From: Rhodospirillaceae bacterium
GTDB taxonomy: Bacteria > Pseudomonadota > Alphaproteobacteria > MPNO01 > UBA2964
Assembly: GCA_002720855.1 (NCBI GenBank)
Contig: PBIN01000002.1
Span: 1 to 64,000, forward strand
Direction: 5' to 3'
DNA length: 64,000 nucleotides
The notes under the pieces are model-generated. The model made no database searches and was not told where the DNA came from. It was given only the letters and a program-made list of their open reading frames with translations. How positions within the stretch are numbered: position 1 is the stretch's first letter; the number at the start of each line of letters is the position of its first letter. Of this stretch, positions 9,675-18,834 are shown piece by piece. Both the position numbers and the translations under genes were made by a program.

Positions 9675-11018
9675 ATGGCATCAGCCGCTGAACAATTAGC
9701 CGCTCATATAAATTTCGGTCAGCTGTCAAAAGCGACCGAATTAAAGAAGCGGCTTTGGTTCACGTTAGGTGCGTTGATTGTTTATCGTCTGGGAACATAT
9801 ATTCCGCTTCCAGGCATCGACCCTTCTATTTTAAAGGAAATCTTCCAATCCCAGGCGGGCGGCATTCTTGGAATGTTCAATATGTTTGCCGGTGGCGCAT
9901 TTGGCCGAATGACCATCTTCGCACTTGGAATTATGCCGTATATCTCAGCTGCGATCATTATGCAGCTGTTGACTGCGGTTTCCCCCTATTTCATCGCCCT
10001 TAAAAAGGAAGGTGAACCAGGACGCAAGAAAATCAACCAGTACACTCGATATGGTACGGTTTTCCTCGCGGCATTGCAGGGGTACGGCATTGCTGTCGGT
10101 CTTGAAGGGTTCGCTGGATCACAGGGTTCAGCGGTAATCGACCCTGGCCTGTTTTTCCGGGCGACCACGGTGATAACCCTAGTCGGTGGTACCATGTTCC
10201 TGATGTGGTTGGGTGAGCAGATCACGGCACGAGGCGTCGGAAACGGTATTTCGCTTATCATTTTTGCAGGCATTGTTGCCGAGTTGCCATCCGCTCTCGC
10301 CGGGACCCTGGAATTGGGTCGTACCGGAGCGTTGCCTGCCGGTCTGATCGTTGCCTTCCTTCTGATGGCCATGGTTGTTATTGCCATTATCGTTTACGTC
10401 GAAAGAGCCCAGAGAAGGGTCGTTGTTCAGTATCCGAAGCGTCAGGTTGGAAACAAGATGTTCGGCGGTGACAGCTCGCACTTGCCGCTGAAAGTGAACA
10501 CTGCAGGGGTTATTCCGCCGATATTTGCAAGTTCGCTACTCCTGTTGCCCATCACCCTGGCAAACTTTACGGCAAATTCCGGACCTGAATGGCTAACGAC
10601 GATGACGGCTTATTTGGGTCGCGGTCAGCTAGCCTATTTGCTTCTGTATTCCGCTCTGATCGCGTTCTTTGCATTTTTCTACACGTCCGTTGTTTTTAAC
10701 CCGTCCGAGACAGCAGACAACCTGAAGAAAAATGGTGGTTTTTTGCCTGGAATCCGACCCGGAAAAAACACCGCAGAGTATCTCGACTTCATTCTGACGC
10801 GATTGACGGTGTTCGGAGCTATCTATCTGGTAGCAATCAGTATTTTGCCGGAGTTGCTGATTTCGAAATATTCGGTGCCATTTTATTTCGGCGGTACCAG
10901 TTTGCTCATCGTGGTCACTGTGACCATGGATACCGTGGCACAGGTGCAATCGCATCTGCTCGCTCACCAATATGAAGGTCTAATCAAAAAGTCCCGGATA
11001 AGAGGGCGCCGAGGATGA
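9675..11018 (+). CDS. secY: Preprotein translocase subunit SecY
   Basis: A protein of 447 residues with about ten hydrophobic segments, the channel-forming subunit of the inner-membrane Sec translocon. Family signatures include the helix 2 region GGAFGRMTIFALGIMPYISA, the cytosolic loop RRVVVQYPKRQ and the plug-proximal segment LPLKVNTAGVIPPIFASSLL. It lies at its usual place after L15. The stop overlaps the adk start by 4 nt (ATGA). Confidence 0.98.
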   Translation: MASAAEQLAAHINFGQLSKATELKKRLWFTLGALIVYRLGTYIPLPGIDPSILKEIFQSQAGGILGMFNMFAGGAFGRMTIFALGIMPYISAAIIMQLLTAVSPYFIALKKEGEPGRKKINQYTRYGTVFLAALQGYGIAVGLEGFAGSQGSAVIDPGLFFRATTVITLVGGTMFLMWLGEQITARGVGNGISLIIFAGIVAELPSALAGTLELGRTGALPAGLIVAFLLMAMVVIAIIVYVERAQRRVVVQYPKRQVGNKMFGGDSSHLPLKVNTAGVIPPIFASSLLLLPITLANFTANSGPEWLTTMTAYLGRGQLAYLLLYSALIAFFAFFYTSVVFNPSETADNLKKNGGFLPGIRPGKNTAEYLDFILTRLTVFGAIYLVAISILPELLISKYSVPFYFGGTSLLIVVTVTMDTVAQVQSHLLAHQYEGLIKKSRIRGRRG

Positions 11019-11665
11019 ATCTAATTCTTCTCGGGCCGCCCGGCGCTGGCAAAGGCACACAAGCCCAGGAATTAGAGCGCCGTCATAAACTTGTTCAGCT
11101 TTCAACTGGCGATATGTTGCGGGCTGCCATTGCATCGGGTAGCGATCTCGGCAATGAAGTGAAGACCATTATGGATGCCGGTGAATTAGTACCTGATGAC
11201 ATCATGATACGTATGATTTCCGAACGCATTGACCAGCCTGACTGCGCAAATGGCTTTATTCTGGATGGCTTTCCGCGCACGACAGCCCAGGCGGAAGCGT
11301 TGGACAAAATGCTCGATGAAAAAGATATGAAAATCGACCATGTCATTGAAATGTCAGTCGATTCTGAAGTGCTGATTAAACGCATCGCAGGACGGTTTAG
11401 CTGCGCTGGTTGTGGTGCCGGTTATCATGATGAATTTCAAAAACCGGTTCAGGACGGTGTCTGCGACCATTGTAGCAAAACCGAGTTTACACGGCGTCCT
11501 GATGATAATCCCGAGACGGTTCGCACTCGGTTGGATACCTATGAGGCGCAAACGGCACCTTTGCTTCCCTATTACCGGGGAAAAGAGAGTTTGAGAACGG
11601 TCGATGCGATGGCTGAAATAGACGTTGTAACGGCTGAAATTGAAACCGTCATTGGCGGTGCGTGA
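11015..11665 (+). CDS. adk: Adenylate kinase with four-cysteine LID
   Basis: Catalyses AMP + ATP = 2 ADP. A protein of 216 residues with the P-loop GPPGAGKGTQ at residues 7-16, the NMP-binding region and DGFPRTTAQA at 84-93. The LID domain contains C130, C133, C150 and C153 in two CxxC pairs, the pattern of zinc-binding LIDs, in contrast to the His/Ser/Asp/Thr set of E. coli. It is translationally coupled to secY, a common arrangement. A promoter for the following alpha operon starts 3 nt after its stop. Confidence 0.97.
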   Translation: MNLILLGPPGAGKGTQAQELERRHKLVQLSTGDMLRAAIASGSDLGNEVKTIMDAGELVPDDIMIRMISERIDQPDCANGFILDGFPRTTAQAEALDKMLDEKDMKIDHVIEMSVDSEVLIKRIAGRFSCAGCGAGYHDEFQKPVQDGVCDHCSKTEFTRRPDDNPETVRTRLDTYEAQTAPLLPYYRGKESLRTVDAMAEIDVVTAEIETVIGGA

Positions 11666-11668
11666 TTG

Positions 11669-11696
11669 TTGACTTGCAAACGAGATTTCCTATAAT
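11669..11696 (+). promoter_or_regulatory. Sigma-70 type promoter for rpsM-rpsK-rpoA-rplQ
   Basis: TTGACT (11669-11674) and a perfect TATAAT (11691-11696) are separated by 16 bp. This is the best promoter match I saw in the window. It lies in the only gap of about 100 nt inside the ribosomal cluster and can start transcription of S13, S11, RNA polymerase alpha and L17 independently of the upstream S10-spc genes. Confidence 0.8.
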
Positions 11697-11734
11697 CCGG
11701 CACCTTCGGGCACCGGCGAAAGTAACTGAAAATC

Positions 11735-11751
11735 AAGGCGTTTATCGCCTT
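11735..11751 (+). promoter_or_regulatory. Hairpin in rpsM leader
   Basis: AAGGCG and CGCCTT form a 6-bp stem with a TTTAT loop directly upstream of the AGGAG ribosome binding site of rpsM. Because it sits about 30 nt after the predicted transcription start, it may influence rpsM translation or r-protein feedback. No binding protein can be named from the sequence. Confidence 0.4.
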
Positions 11752-11768
11752 TACGAGGAGTACGCGGC

Positions 11769-12131
11769 ATGGCGCGGATATCGGGTGTAAACCTACCAAA
11801 TAAGCCAACAGGTATTGCCCTGACCTATATTCATGGGATCGGTCAAACTACGGCGTCGAAAATTTGTGAAACCGTCGGTGTTGATGCCGCGATCCGGATG
11901 AATGAGTTAAGCGACGATGAAGTCGGCCGCATACGCGAGGTCATTGACCGTGATTATCGCGTTGAAGGTGAATTACGTCGTGATATCGCGATGAATATTA
12001 AACGTTTAATGGATTTGGGTTGTTACCGCGGATTACGTCATCGCCGTGGCATGCCGGTACGGGGACAGCGGACGCACACGAATGCCCGGACCCGTAAAGG
12101 CCGCGCACGCCCGATCGCTGGCAAGAACTGA
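11769..12131 (+). CDS. rpsM: 30S ribosomal protein S13
   Basis: A protein of 120 residues, starting [20 protein letters not shown] and ending in the basic tail [21 protein letters not shown]13 forms bridges to the 50S subunit and contacts P-site tRNA. AGGAG lies 8 nt before the ATG. First gene of the alpha operon. Confidence 0.97.
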   Translation: MARISGVNLPNKPTGIALTYIHGIGQTTASKICETVGVDAAIRMNELSDDEVGRIREVIDRDYRVEGELRRDIAMNIKRLMDLGCYRGLRHRRGMPVRGQRTHTNARTRKGRARPIAGKN

Positions 12132-12151
12132 CGGAACGGTAGGAATAGAAT

Positions 12152-12544
12152 ATGGCCAAGGCTGCAGCTTCACGCGTCAGGAGACGCGAGCGGAAAAACA
12201 TTACGTCGGGTATCGCCCACGTAAATGCGACTTTTAACAATACGATGATCACCATCGCGGATGCACAGGGTAATACCATCGCCTGGTCTTCCGCAGGTCA
12301 ATCTGGATTTAAGGGGTCACGCAAATCGACTCCGTATGCGGCGCAGATGGCAGCTGAGGATGCGGGCCGTAAAGCGATGGAACATGGCATGAAGACGCTG
12401 GAAGTTGAAGTTAAAGGACCTGGGTCGGGACGGGAATCGGCATTGCGGGCGCTACAGACCGTTGGATTTACCATCACGGCAATTAAGGATGTGACGCCAA
12501 TACCGCATAACGGTTGTCGGCCACGGAAACGTCGTCGGGTATAG
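12152..12544 (+). CDS. rpsK: 30S ribosomal protein S11
   Basis: A protein of 130 residues. The core ([20 protein letters not shown]) and the C-terminus ([18 protein letters not shown]) are standard. S11 sits on the 30S platform and helps form the mRNA exit channel. In many bacteria rpsD follows; here rpoA follows directly, as in alphaproteobacteria. Confidence 0.97.
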   Translation: MAKAAASRVRRRERKNITSGIAHVNATFNNTMITIADAQGNTIAWSSAGQSGFKGSRKSTPYAAQMAAEDAGRKAMEHGMKTLEVEVKGPGSGRESALRALQTVGFTITAIKDVTPIPHNGCRPRKRRRV

Positions 12545-12545
12545 C

Positions 12546-12615
12546 GGCGGACTGGTTAATTGATCGGCGGTGCAAACCGCCATTTCGGATGCAATACAAG
12601 GCGGAATGTACCGCC
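12546..12615 (+). promoter_or_regulatory. Paired GC hairpins in rpoA leader
   Basis: The rpsK-rpoA gap contains GGCGG at 12546-12550, a perfect GGCGGT-GCAA-ACCGCC hairpin at 12566-12581, and GGCGG-AATGTA-CCGCC at 12600-12615. The arms have the same sequence, so the first GGCGG can also pair with the last CCGCC, giving mutually exclusive folds. No T-run follows, so it is not a terminator. It may control rpoA translation or processing; this is inference. Confidence 0.45.
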
Positions 12616-12637
12616 AAGTGAAAATGGGGTTACACTC

Positions 12638-13654
12638 GTGATTCAGAAAAATTGGCAAGAGCTTATTAAACCCAACAAGCTGGAAGTTACACCGGGATTC
12701 GACGAAGCCAGAATAGGCACAATTATCGTTGAGCCGTTGGAACGTGGATTTGGCCTGACATTGGGTAACGCATTGCGTCGCGTTCTTTTATCCTCGTTGC
12801 AGGGTGCTGCGGTAACTGCAGTCCAGATCGACGGGGTTTTGCACGAATTCTCTTCAATCCCCGGTGTACGCGAAGACGTTACCGATATCGTTCTCAATCT
12901 GAAGGCGCTGTCACTCCGTTACCACGGTGATGAGGCGCGGCGCATTGCGCTCTCCGCTGAGGGCCCGATTGAGGTGACCGCTGGCATGATCGAAGCGTCT
13001 CACGATGTTGAAATTGTCAATCCTGATCTAGTGATTTGCACACTGGACGAGGGGACGAAAGTAAACATGGAAATGACGGTAACGACCGGCATGGGCTATG
13101 TTCCGGCAGCGCAAATGCGAGCTGAAGATACGCCGATTGGTCTGGTGCCGATTGATGCGATTTACAGCCCTGTTCGGCGTGTGTCTTTCAAGGTCGACAA
13201 CACCCGTGTCGGCCAGGTAACGGACTACGACAAACTAACCATCGATGTTGAAACAGATGGTACGGTCACGCCGGATGATGCTGTCGCGCTGGCTGCCCGT
13301 ATTCTGCAAGATCAGCTGCGGCCCTTTATTAACTTCGAAGAGCCTACTGTTGCCGCCGATACGGAAGCGCCAGCTGAACCAGAGTTCAATAAGAACCTGT
13401 TGCGTAAGGTTGATGAACTCGAATTGTCCGTTCGTTCAGCAAATTGCCTGAAGAACGACAACATTATCTATATTGGTGACTTGGTTCAGAAGTCTGAACA
13501 GGAAATGCTCAGGACGCCGAACTTTGGCCGGAAATCTCTGAATGAGATTAAGGAAGTTCTTTCCCAAATGGGACTTCATCTCGGTATGGAGATTTTGGAG
13601 TGGCCGCCCGAAAATATTGAAGAGCTGGCAAAACGGCTCGAAGAACCTTACTGA
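12638..13654 (+). CDS. rpoA: RNA polymerase alpha subunit
   Basis: A protein of 338 residues, the usual alphaproteobacterial length. It starts at GTG 12638 ([17 protein letters not shown]), with GGGG about 9 nt upstream; a longer frame opening at 12560 is unlikely because it would run through the leader hairpins. The N-terminal assembly domain has [20 protein letters not shown], and the C-terminal domain (from about residue 258) has the helix-hairpin-helix [20 protein letters not shown] that contacts UP elements and activators. Confidence 0.97.
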   Translation: MIQKNWQELIKPNKLEVTPGFDEARIGTIIVEPLERGFGLTLGNALRRVLLSSLQGAAVTAVQIDGVLHEFSSIPGVREDVTDIVLNLKALSLRYHGDEARRIALSAEGPIEVTAGMIEASHDVEIVNPDLVICTLDEGTKVNMEMTVTTGMGYVPAAQMRAEDTPIGLVPIDAIYSPVRRVSFKVDNTRVGQVTDYDKLTIDVETDGTVTPDDAVALAARILQDQLRPFINFEEPTVAADTEAPAEPEFNKNLLRKVDELELSVRSANCLKNDNIIYIGDLVQKSEQEMLRTPNFGRKSLNEIKEVLSQMGLHLGMEILEWPPENIEELAKRLEEPY

Positions 13655-13669
13655 TCTGGAGCAAGGAAA

Positions 13670-14101
13670 ATGCGCCATAGAATGAGTGGCCGGAAACTTA
13701 ACCGGACGAGTTCGCATCGCAAGGCTTTGTTTCGCAATATGTCTGTTGCGTTATTGAAGCATGAGCAAATCAAAACAACGTTGCCCAAAGCAAAAGAACT
13801 GCGTGGCGTCGTTGACCGTCTGATTACACTGGGTAAACGCGGGTCATTGCACGCGCGTCGCCAGGCGTTGAGCCGTCTCAATAACGACCGCGTTATTGCA
13901 GAGAAGTTGTTTAGTGAATTGGCTGAACGGTATGCTGATCGCAATGGTGGTTATACACGCGTATTAAAAGCGGGTTTTCGCTACGGTGATAACGCCCCAA
14001 TGGCAATCATCGAGCTTGTTGATCGGAATGAAGAGGCCAAAGGACAGGATTCTGGCCCACCGCAAAATATTCCAGAGGACCTTGAACCGGAAGCTGCCTA
14101 G
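13670..14101 (+). CDS. rplQ: 50S ribosomal protein L17
   Basis: A protein of 143 residues. The L17 core ([20 protein letters not shown], then [20 protein letters not shown]) is complete, followed by an acidic tail of about 25 residues ending EDLEPEAA. Last gene of the ribosomal cluster; a strong terminator follows. Confidence 0.97.
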   Translation: MRHRMSGRKLNRTSSHRKALFRNMSVALLKHEQIKTTLPKAKELRGVVDRLITLGKRGSLHARRQALSRLNNDRVIAEKLFSELAERYADRNGGYTRVLKAGFRYGDNAPMAIIELVDRNEEAKGQDSGPPQNIPEDLEPEAA

Positions 14102-14131
14102 CCAAAAAGGCGATGGGTTTGGAGGTACAGG

Positions 14132-14159
14132 GGCAGCCAAGGGCTGCCTCTTTTGTTTT
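14132..14159 (+). terminator. Intrinsic terminator after rplQ
   Basis: GGCAGCC (14132-14138) pairs perfectly with GGCTGCC (14142-14148) over a 3-nt loop and is followed by TCTTTTGTTTT. It ends the ribosomal supercluster 30 nt after the rplQ stop. Confidence 0.88.
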
Positions 14160-14208
14160 CGGTGTCTGACCAATAGCCTAGTATAAGTATAACGTGAGTT
14201 TAGACGTG

Positions 14209-15630
14209 ATGCCTCATTTGAAAGACAAAGTACAAATTTGTTTGTTCATCGTCATGGGATTGGCGGTTAGCACACCCATGGCTTCTGCTGAGAAGCGATT
14301 ACCCCAGTCTCAACGCGAAATACAATTGTCTTATGCGCCGCTGGTTAAACGTGCCGCGCCCGCCGTCGTGAACATTTATACCAAACGCGTCGTCCAAAGC
14401 AGACGGTCACCATTTTTCAACGATCCTTTCTTTAGACAGTTTTTTGGCGATGATGTTTCTCGGTTTGGCGCACCAAGAAAGCGCGTTGAAAACTCCCTTG
14501 GTTCTGGTGTTATCGTTCGTCCTGAGGGAATTGTTGTCACAAACAATCATGTGATTAAAAAAGCTGATCGCATCACGGTTGTGCTCTCCGACAGGCGGGA
14601 ATTTGCCGCCAAAGTTATTCTTGCGGACGAGAAAACCGATATTGCTATCCTGCGACTTCAGGATTTTGCCGGAAAGCTTCCTTATTTGCGGTTAAGGGAC
14701 TCGGATGACCTCGAGGTTGGTGACCTGGTGTTGGCGATCGGCAATCCGTTTGGGGTCGGGCAGACAGTGACCGGCGGCATCGTTTCGGCGCTGGCACGCG
14801 CTGCCGACGGAATTTCAGATTTCAGTTTCTTTATTCAGACAGATGCAGCGATCAACCCCGGTAACTCGGGCGGGGCGCTTATCACTATGGATGGCCGGCT
14901 GGTCGGGATTAACACGGCGATTTACAGCCGTAGCGGTGGCTCACAGGGTATTGGATTTGCGATTCCTGCAAACATGGTCGGTCGCATAATAGATAACGCG
15001 ATCCATGGGGCAAAAATCGTAAGGCCCTGGCTAGGTGCTGCCGGCCAGAGCCTGACAAGCGATCTGATGTCCTCTCTTGGACTGTCCAGGCCATCCGGTG
15101 TATTGATCAATGAGATCTATGAAGGAGGCCCAGCTGCTAAGGCGGGTCTCAAACCCGGCGATGTCATCCTAAGAATCAATAACCGGGAAGTCATTGGCCC
15201 AAGGGAATTACGTTTTCGGATCGCGACCCTCAAAGTCGGTGGAAAAGCCAGGTTGACGAGGGTTCGAAGAGGAAAAGAAAAAACAGTTTCACTGTCTCTT
15301 CAGGCACCGCCCGAAAAACCGCCACGTCAGGTCACCACATTGAAAGGCCAACAGCCCCTAGCAGGGGCTACTGTCGCTAATATGTCCCCCGCCTTGGCGG
15401 AGGAACTTTCCCTCGATCCCATGCGGCGGGGTGTAATCGTGGTTGGTACGGAACGACGAAGCCCGGCGCAACGTATCGGTTTGCGGCCCGGTGACTGGAT
15501 TTTGGAAATAAACGGTACGAAAGTCGATTTGGTCAGCACCCTTAGAGGTCTTGTTGAAAACCGGCCAGCACAGTGGCGTATTACTGTTCAACGGAAGGAC
15601 AGGGTTTTCACGGCGGTGATCGAGGGGTGA
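14209..15630 (+). CDS. Periplasmic Do-type serine protease (DegP/DegQ family)
   Basis: A trypsin-like protease-chaperone of the HtrA family, exported for envelope protein quality control. From the ATG at 14209 (473 residues) the N-terminus forms a Sec signal peptide (hydrophobic LFIVMGLAVSTPMASA). The catalytic triad is visible as H114 (TNNHV), D144 (KTDIAIL) and S220 (NPGNSGGAL). Two PDZ domains follow at about residues 275-370 and 390-470 (KAGLKPGDVILRINNREV; IGLRPGDWILEINGTKV). In-frame GTG codons at 14194 and 14206 are alternative starts; TATAAG just upstream could be a -10 box. The stop is followed 1 nt later by rarA. Confidence 0.9.
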   Translation: MPHLKDKVQICLFIVMGLAVSTPMASAEKRLPQSQREIQLSYAPLVKRAAPAVVNIYTKRVVQSRRSPFFNDPFFRQFFGDDVSRFGAPRKRVENSLGSGVIVRPEGIVVTNNHVIKKADRITVVLSDRREFAAKVILADEKTDIAILRLQDFAGKLPYLRLRDSDDLEVGDLVLAIGNPFGVGQTVTGGIVSALARAADGISDFSFFIQTDAAINPGNSGGALITMDGRLVGINTAIYSRSGGSQGIGFAIPANMVGRIIDNAIHGAKIVRPWLGAAGQSLTSDLMSSLGLSRPSGVLINEIYEGGPAAKAGLKPGDVILRINNREVIGPRELRFRIATLKVGGKARLTRVRRGKEKTVSLSLQAPPEKPPRQVTTLKGQQPLAGATVANMSPALAEELSLDPMRRGVIVVGTERRSPAQRIGLRPGDWILEINGTKVDLVSTLRGLVENRPAQWRITVQRKDRVFTAVIEG

Positions 15631-15631
15631 C

Positions 15632-16933
15632 GTGACGCCAGCTGAAACTCTATTCGAAGCCAATGCACCCAGGCCACTCGCCGACCGGTTGCGGCCAGCG
15701 GCGCTCGATGAAGTTGTCGGACAGGACCACCTACTAGATGCGGAGGGGCCTATTGGCCGGATGGTTGCTGGTAGTACCCTGACCTCGATAATTTTGTGGG
15801 GTCCGCCGGGTAGCGGAAAGACCACGATTGCGCGTCTGCTGGCTGCCTATACCGATCAGGAATTCGTTTTGTTGTCTGCGATTTTTTCGGGAGTTGCAGA
15901 TCTAAGAAAGGTCTTTGAGGAAGCTAAAAGGCAGCGTGATGCAGGTCGCGGAACTTTATTGTTTGTCGATGAGATTCATCGGTTTAATCGCGCGCAGCAG
16001 GATGGGTTTTTGCCGTATGTGGAAGACGGCACAATTATCTTGATCGGTGCGACGACCGAAAACCCGTCTTTTGAATTAAATCCACCGCTTCTTTCACGAT
16101 GCCAGGTGCTTGTGCTTAATCGCCTCGACGATGCCGCGTTGGAAGGGCTTCTCAATAGGGCTGAAACGGAAATGGGAAGCTCGCTACCGGTCGATTCTGA
16201 TGCCCGCGTTGCACTTAGGGCGATGGCGGACGGTGACGGGCGGTATTTGCTCAATATGGCCGAAATGCTTTTTACGCTGTCCGGAGACCGGATACTGAAC
16301 CCAGCGGCACTTGCCGAGGTGGTTCAACGGCGGGCGCCGCTTTATGACAAGGGACAGGAAAGTCATTTCAATCTCATAAGCGCATTGCATAAGTCATTGC
16401 GCAGCTCTGATGTAGATGCCTCATTGTATTGGCTGGCGCGTATGTTGGTTGGCGGCGAGGACCCGCTATACATCGCACGGCGTCTCGTCAGATTTGCGTC
16501 CGAAGATGTTGGCCTGGCAGATCCCAATGCCCTGCCGCAAGCACTCGCTGGCTGGGATACGTATGAACGCCTTGGAACGCCGGAAGGTGAATTGGCTATA
16601 GCTCAGGTCGTTCTATATTTGGCTAGTGCGCCGAAATCCAACGCAGCATATAAAGCTCTCGGAAAAGCGATGTCGACTGCTAAGAAAACCGGATCGCTAA
16701 TGCCGCCCAAGAATATTCTGAATGCGCCAACCGGATTGATGAAGGATTTAGGATATGGCGAAGACTATCAATACGATCACGACTCTCCAGATGGGTTTTC
16801 GGGACAAAACTGCTTTCCCGATGGTATGGAACGTGAGCTGTTTTATCAGCCGGTAGAACGCGGTTTCGAACGCGAAATTGCCAAAAGATTGACGTATTGG
16901 GAGAAACTTCGCAGCGAACGCAGTGACGGATAG
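15632..16933 (+). CDS. rarA: Replication-associated recombination AAA+ ATPase RarA
   Basis: A protein of 433 residues, the full MgsA/RarA length. RarA acts at stalled replication forks and resembles clamp loaders. Walker A is GPPGSGKTT at 57-65, Walker B is LLFVDEIHRFNRAQQD near 110-125, sensor 1 is LIGATTENPSFE. The C-terminal tetramerisation domain includes DPLYIARRLVRFASEDVGLA and KSNAAYKALGKAM. It starts with GTG 2 nt after the protease gene; rarA next to a Do protease is common in alphaproteobacteria. Confidence 0.94.
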   Translation: MTPAETLFEANAPRPLADRLRPAALDEVVGQDHLLDAEGPIGRMVAGSTLTSIILWGPPGSGKTTIARLLAAYTDQEFVLLSAIFSGVADLRKVFEEAKRQRDAGRGTLLFVDEIHRFNRAQQDGFLPYVEDGTIILIGATTENPSFELNPPLLSRCQVLVLNRLDDAALEGLLNRAETEMGSSLPVDSDARVALRAMADGDGRYLLNMAEMLFTLSGDRILNPAALAEVVQRRAPLYDKGQESHFNLISALHKSLRSSDVDASLYWLARMLVGGEDPLYIARRLVRFASEDVGLADPNALPQALAGWDTYERLGTPEGELAIAQVVLYLASAPKSNAAYKALGKAMSTAKKTGSLMPPKNILNAPTGLMKDLGYGEDYQYDHDSPDGFSGQNCFPDGMERELFYQPVERGFEREIAKRLTYWEKLRSERSDG

Positions 16934-17023
16934 ATTAGACATTATCGATGGTTTTCGCTGTCGTTACTTGAGGGGCAGCAAGGGGTTTTCGGTTGCTGGC
17001 TTAAGAAACTTGGAGTCGTCTTG

Positions 17024-17134
17024 ATGATCGAACGCGCAGAATGGTTGTCAGCTTTCTGTTACATACTGGCATCGGTCGTTCTTTGCGTGGCGGCCGCAAT
17101 GTTGGCAATGTCAGCCGTACGGGCGCTTCTTTGA
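17024..17134 (+). CDS. Putative 36-residue small membrane protein
   Basis: An open reading frame of 36 codons starting ATG at 17024. GGAG at 17012-17015 stands 8 nt upstream, a good ribosome binding site. The product starts MIERAEWLSAF and then is a continuous hydrophobic stretch rich in Ala, Leu and Val (about residues 9-34), enough for one membrane span. Its TGA overlaps the ATG of rluC (TGATG), and rluC has no convincing ribosome binding site of its own, so this may be a real small protein or a leader that couples rluC translation. I recognise no family. Confidence 0.45.
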   Translation: MIERAEWLSAFCYILASVVLCVAAAMLAMSAVRALL

Positions 17135-18132
17135 TGAGTAAAGTCCAAAACCTGCCAGTGTCAGATGACGAGGAGGGAATTCGTCTCGACCGGTGGTTTA
17201 AAAGGCATTTCCCAGATCTCGGTCATGGTCGCGTAGAAAAATTGCTGCGAACCGGTCAAATTCGTGTCGATGGCAGTCGCGCAAAGTCCTCAACGCGCCT
17301 CGAGGAGGGGCAAACAATCCGGGTGCCGCCGATAGACCCGAAGGCTGGTGTACAGAATCCGCGTAAACGCAAGTTCAACCTTTCTCGCGAAGACATCTCC
17401 TGGGTGCAGTCGATGGTAATCCATCGGGATGATGACATTATTGCACTCAATAAACCGCCAGGACTTGCGGTTCAGGGTGGTTCCAAGCAATCCAAACATC
17501 TGGATGGTCTGCTCGACGGATTGAAATTCGATGCCCCTGAACGGCCAAAACTCGTGCACCGGCTTGATAAAGATACAAGTGGGCTCTTGTTACTTGCGCG
17601 ATCGTCCTATGCAGCTTCAAAATTGACAGCAGCATTCAAAAATCGTTCCATTCAAAAGACGTATTGGGCGCTGGTTGTCGGTGTGCCGGACCCTCGAGCC
17701 GGACAAATTAATGCGCCAATCAGTAAAAGGGGCGCCGCCGGTCAACAAAAGATGGTGGTGTCCAACCTTGATGGCCCCTCCGCAGTGTCCGATTTTGCCA
17801 CGATGGACGTTGCAGGCCGGCGTGTTGCCTGGCTGGCTTTGAGGCCCCATACCGGGAGAACGCATCAACTGCGCGTTCATTGCGAGGTGCTCGGGACACC
17901 AATTCTTGGCGATGGAAAATATGGTGGGGAGCAGGCGTTTATCGAAGGCGTACCGGCGCCCCGAAAGCTTCACCTTCATGCACGTTCGCTGGAGTTTGAT
18001 CATCCACGCGGTGGAAGGTTATATTTCGAAGCGCCCTTGCCCAACCAACTGGCAGAGACGTGGCGGTTTTTCGATTTTGATCCAAATTCGAGAAAAGATG
18101 TCTTTGCCGAACTAAATATGGAAGAGCAATAA
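17134..18132 (+). CDS. rluC: Ribosomal large subunit pseudouridine synthase (RluC/RluD family)
   Basis: Converts specific uridines of 23S rRNA to pseudouridine. A protein of 332 residues from ATG 17134. An S4 RNA-binding domain lies at about residues 15-65 (IRLDRWFKRHFP). The catalytic domain has HRLDKDTSGLLLLA with the catalytic D145, and the C-terminal motif RPHTGRTHQLRVH. Upstream in-frame codons back to 17041 belong to a longer open frame but lack family similarity. It overlaps the stop of the small ORF upstream and is 3 nt before the HAD gene. Confidence 0.9.
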   Translation: MSKVQNLPVSDDEEGIRLDRWFKRHFPDLGHGRVEKLLRTGQIRVDGSRAKSSTRLEEGQTIRVPPIDPKAGVQNPRKRKFNLSREDISWVQSMVIHRDDDIIALNKPPGLAVQGGSKQSKHLDGLLDGLKFDAPERPKLVHRLDKDTSGLLLLARSSYAASKLTAAFKNRSIQKTYWALVVGVPDPRAGQINAPISKRGAAGQQKMVVSNLDGPSAVSDFATMDVAGRRVAWLALRPHTGRTHQLRVHCEVLGTPILGDGKYGGEQAFIEGVPAPRKLHLHARSLEFDHPRGGRLYFEAPLPNQLAETWRFFDFDPNSRKDVFAELNMEEQ

Positions 18133-18135
18133 CCA

Positions 18136-18810
18136 ATGTCAAAACCGCTTCGGCTCGCGGCCTTTGATCTCGACGGGACCCTTTTGGATAGCGCCAATTC
18201 GATCGTGATAGGTGTTCTTGCCTGTTGGGAGGCCTGCGGCTTTCCAGCCCCAGACAAAGAACATGTAAGACGAATTATCGGCCTGCCCTGGGAAGAGTCG
18301 ATTTGCGAACTGTTACCGGGTGCCGGTGAGGCTGAATTCGCCCAGATCAAGGCATACCATGCTGAGGTTGCCAACGGTGAACGGCCACGGCCTGCGCGGC
18401 AGGAAAACCTGTTTCCCGGTATTGCGGATGTCCTAGATGAGGTTGAGGAGGCGGGGTATTTATTGTCAATTATTACCAGCCGCTCTTCGGGAAGGCTGCA
18501 GCAATTGTTGGATAATAACGGTATCGGGAAACGGTTCGTCAGTTTGAAAACAACGGACAATGGGCCGGGAAAACCCAACCCTTTTCTGATGAACCAGACA
18601 CTTTCAGAACTCGGCATCGACAAGGAAAATGCCGTGATGGTCGGCGATACAACTTTTGACATGTTGATGGCGCGTAGCGCGGGGACGGCGGCAGTGGGTG
18701 TAACATGGGGCGTTCATGAACCGGCAGAACTTACGGAAGCCGGTGCGCATCATGTGGTTGAAGAGGTGATGCAGTTGCCCTCCGTGATAAAAAGCGTTGC
18801 CACGTTTTGA
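18136..18810 (+). CDS. HAD-superfamily phosphatase (phosphoglycolate phosphatase-like)
   Basis: A protein of 224 residues of HAD subfamily IA. Motif I is FDLDGTLLDS with the nucleophile Asp near residue 11, motif II is the IITSRSS region, motif III the KPNP segment and motif IV VMVGDTTFDMLMARSAG. The cap is of the helical C1 type. The substrate cannot be read from sequence; Gph-like phosphatases often follow rluC in alphaproteobacteria. It ends 24 nt before the ATP12 gene. Confidence 0.85.
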   Translation: MSKPLRLAAFDLDGTLLDSANSIVIGVLACWEACGFPAPDKEHVRRIIGLPWEESICELLPGAGEAEFAQIKAYHAEVANGERPRPARQENLFPGIADVLDEVEEAGYLLSIITSRSSGRLQQLLDNNGIGKRFVSLKTTDNGPGKPNPFLMNQTLSELGIDKENAVMVGDTTFDMLMARSAGTAAVGVTWGVHEPAELTEAGAHHVVEEVMQLPSVIKSVATF

Positions 18811-18834
18811 GGCGGCTCTCAGCAGCGTGCGTGA

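Noticed and set aside
16978-17003. CAGCAA...TTGCTG inverted repeat after rarA as a terminator
   Set aside because: The loop is 11 nt and there is no T-run, so it cannot be called a terminator.
17041-17133. N-terminal extension of rluC
   Set aside because: The extra residues have no similarity to the family, and the start at 17134 gives the normal length; the region is better explained by the small ORF in another frame.
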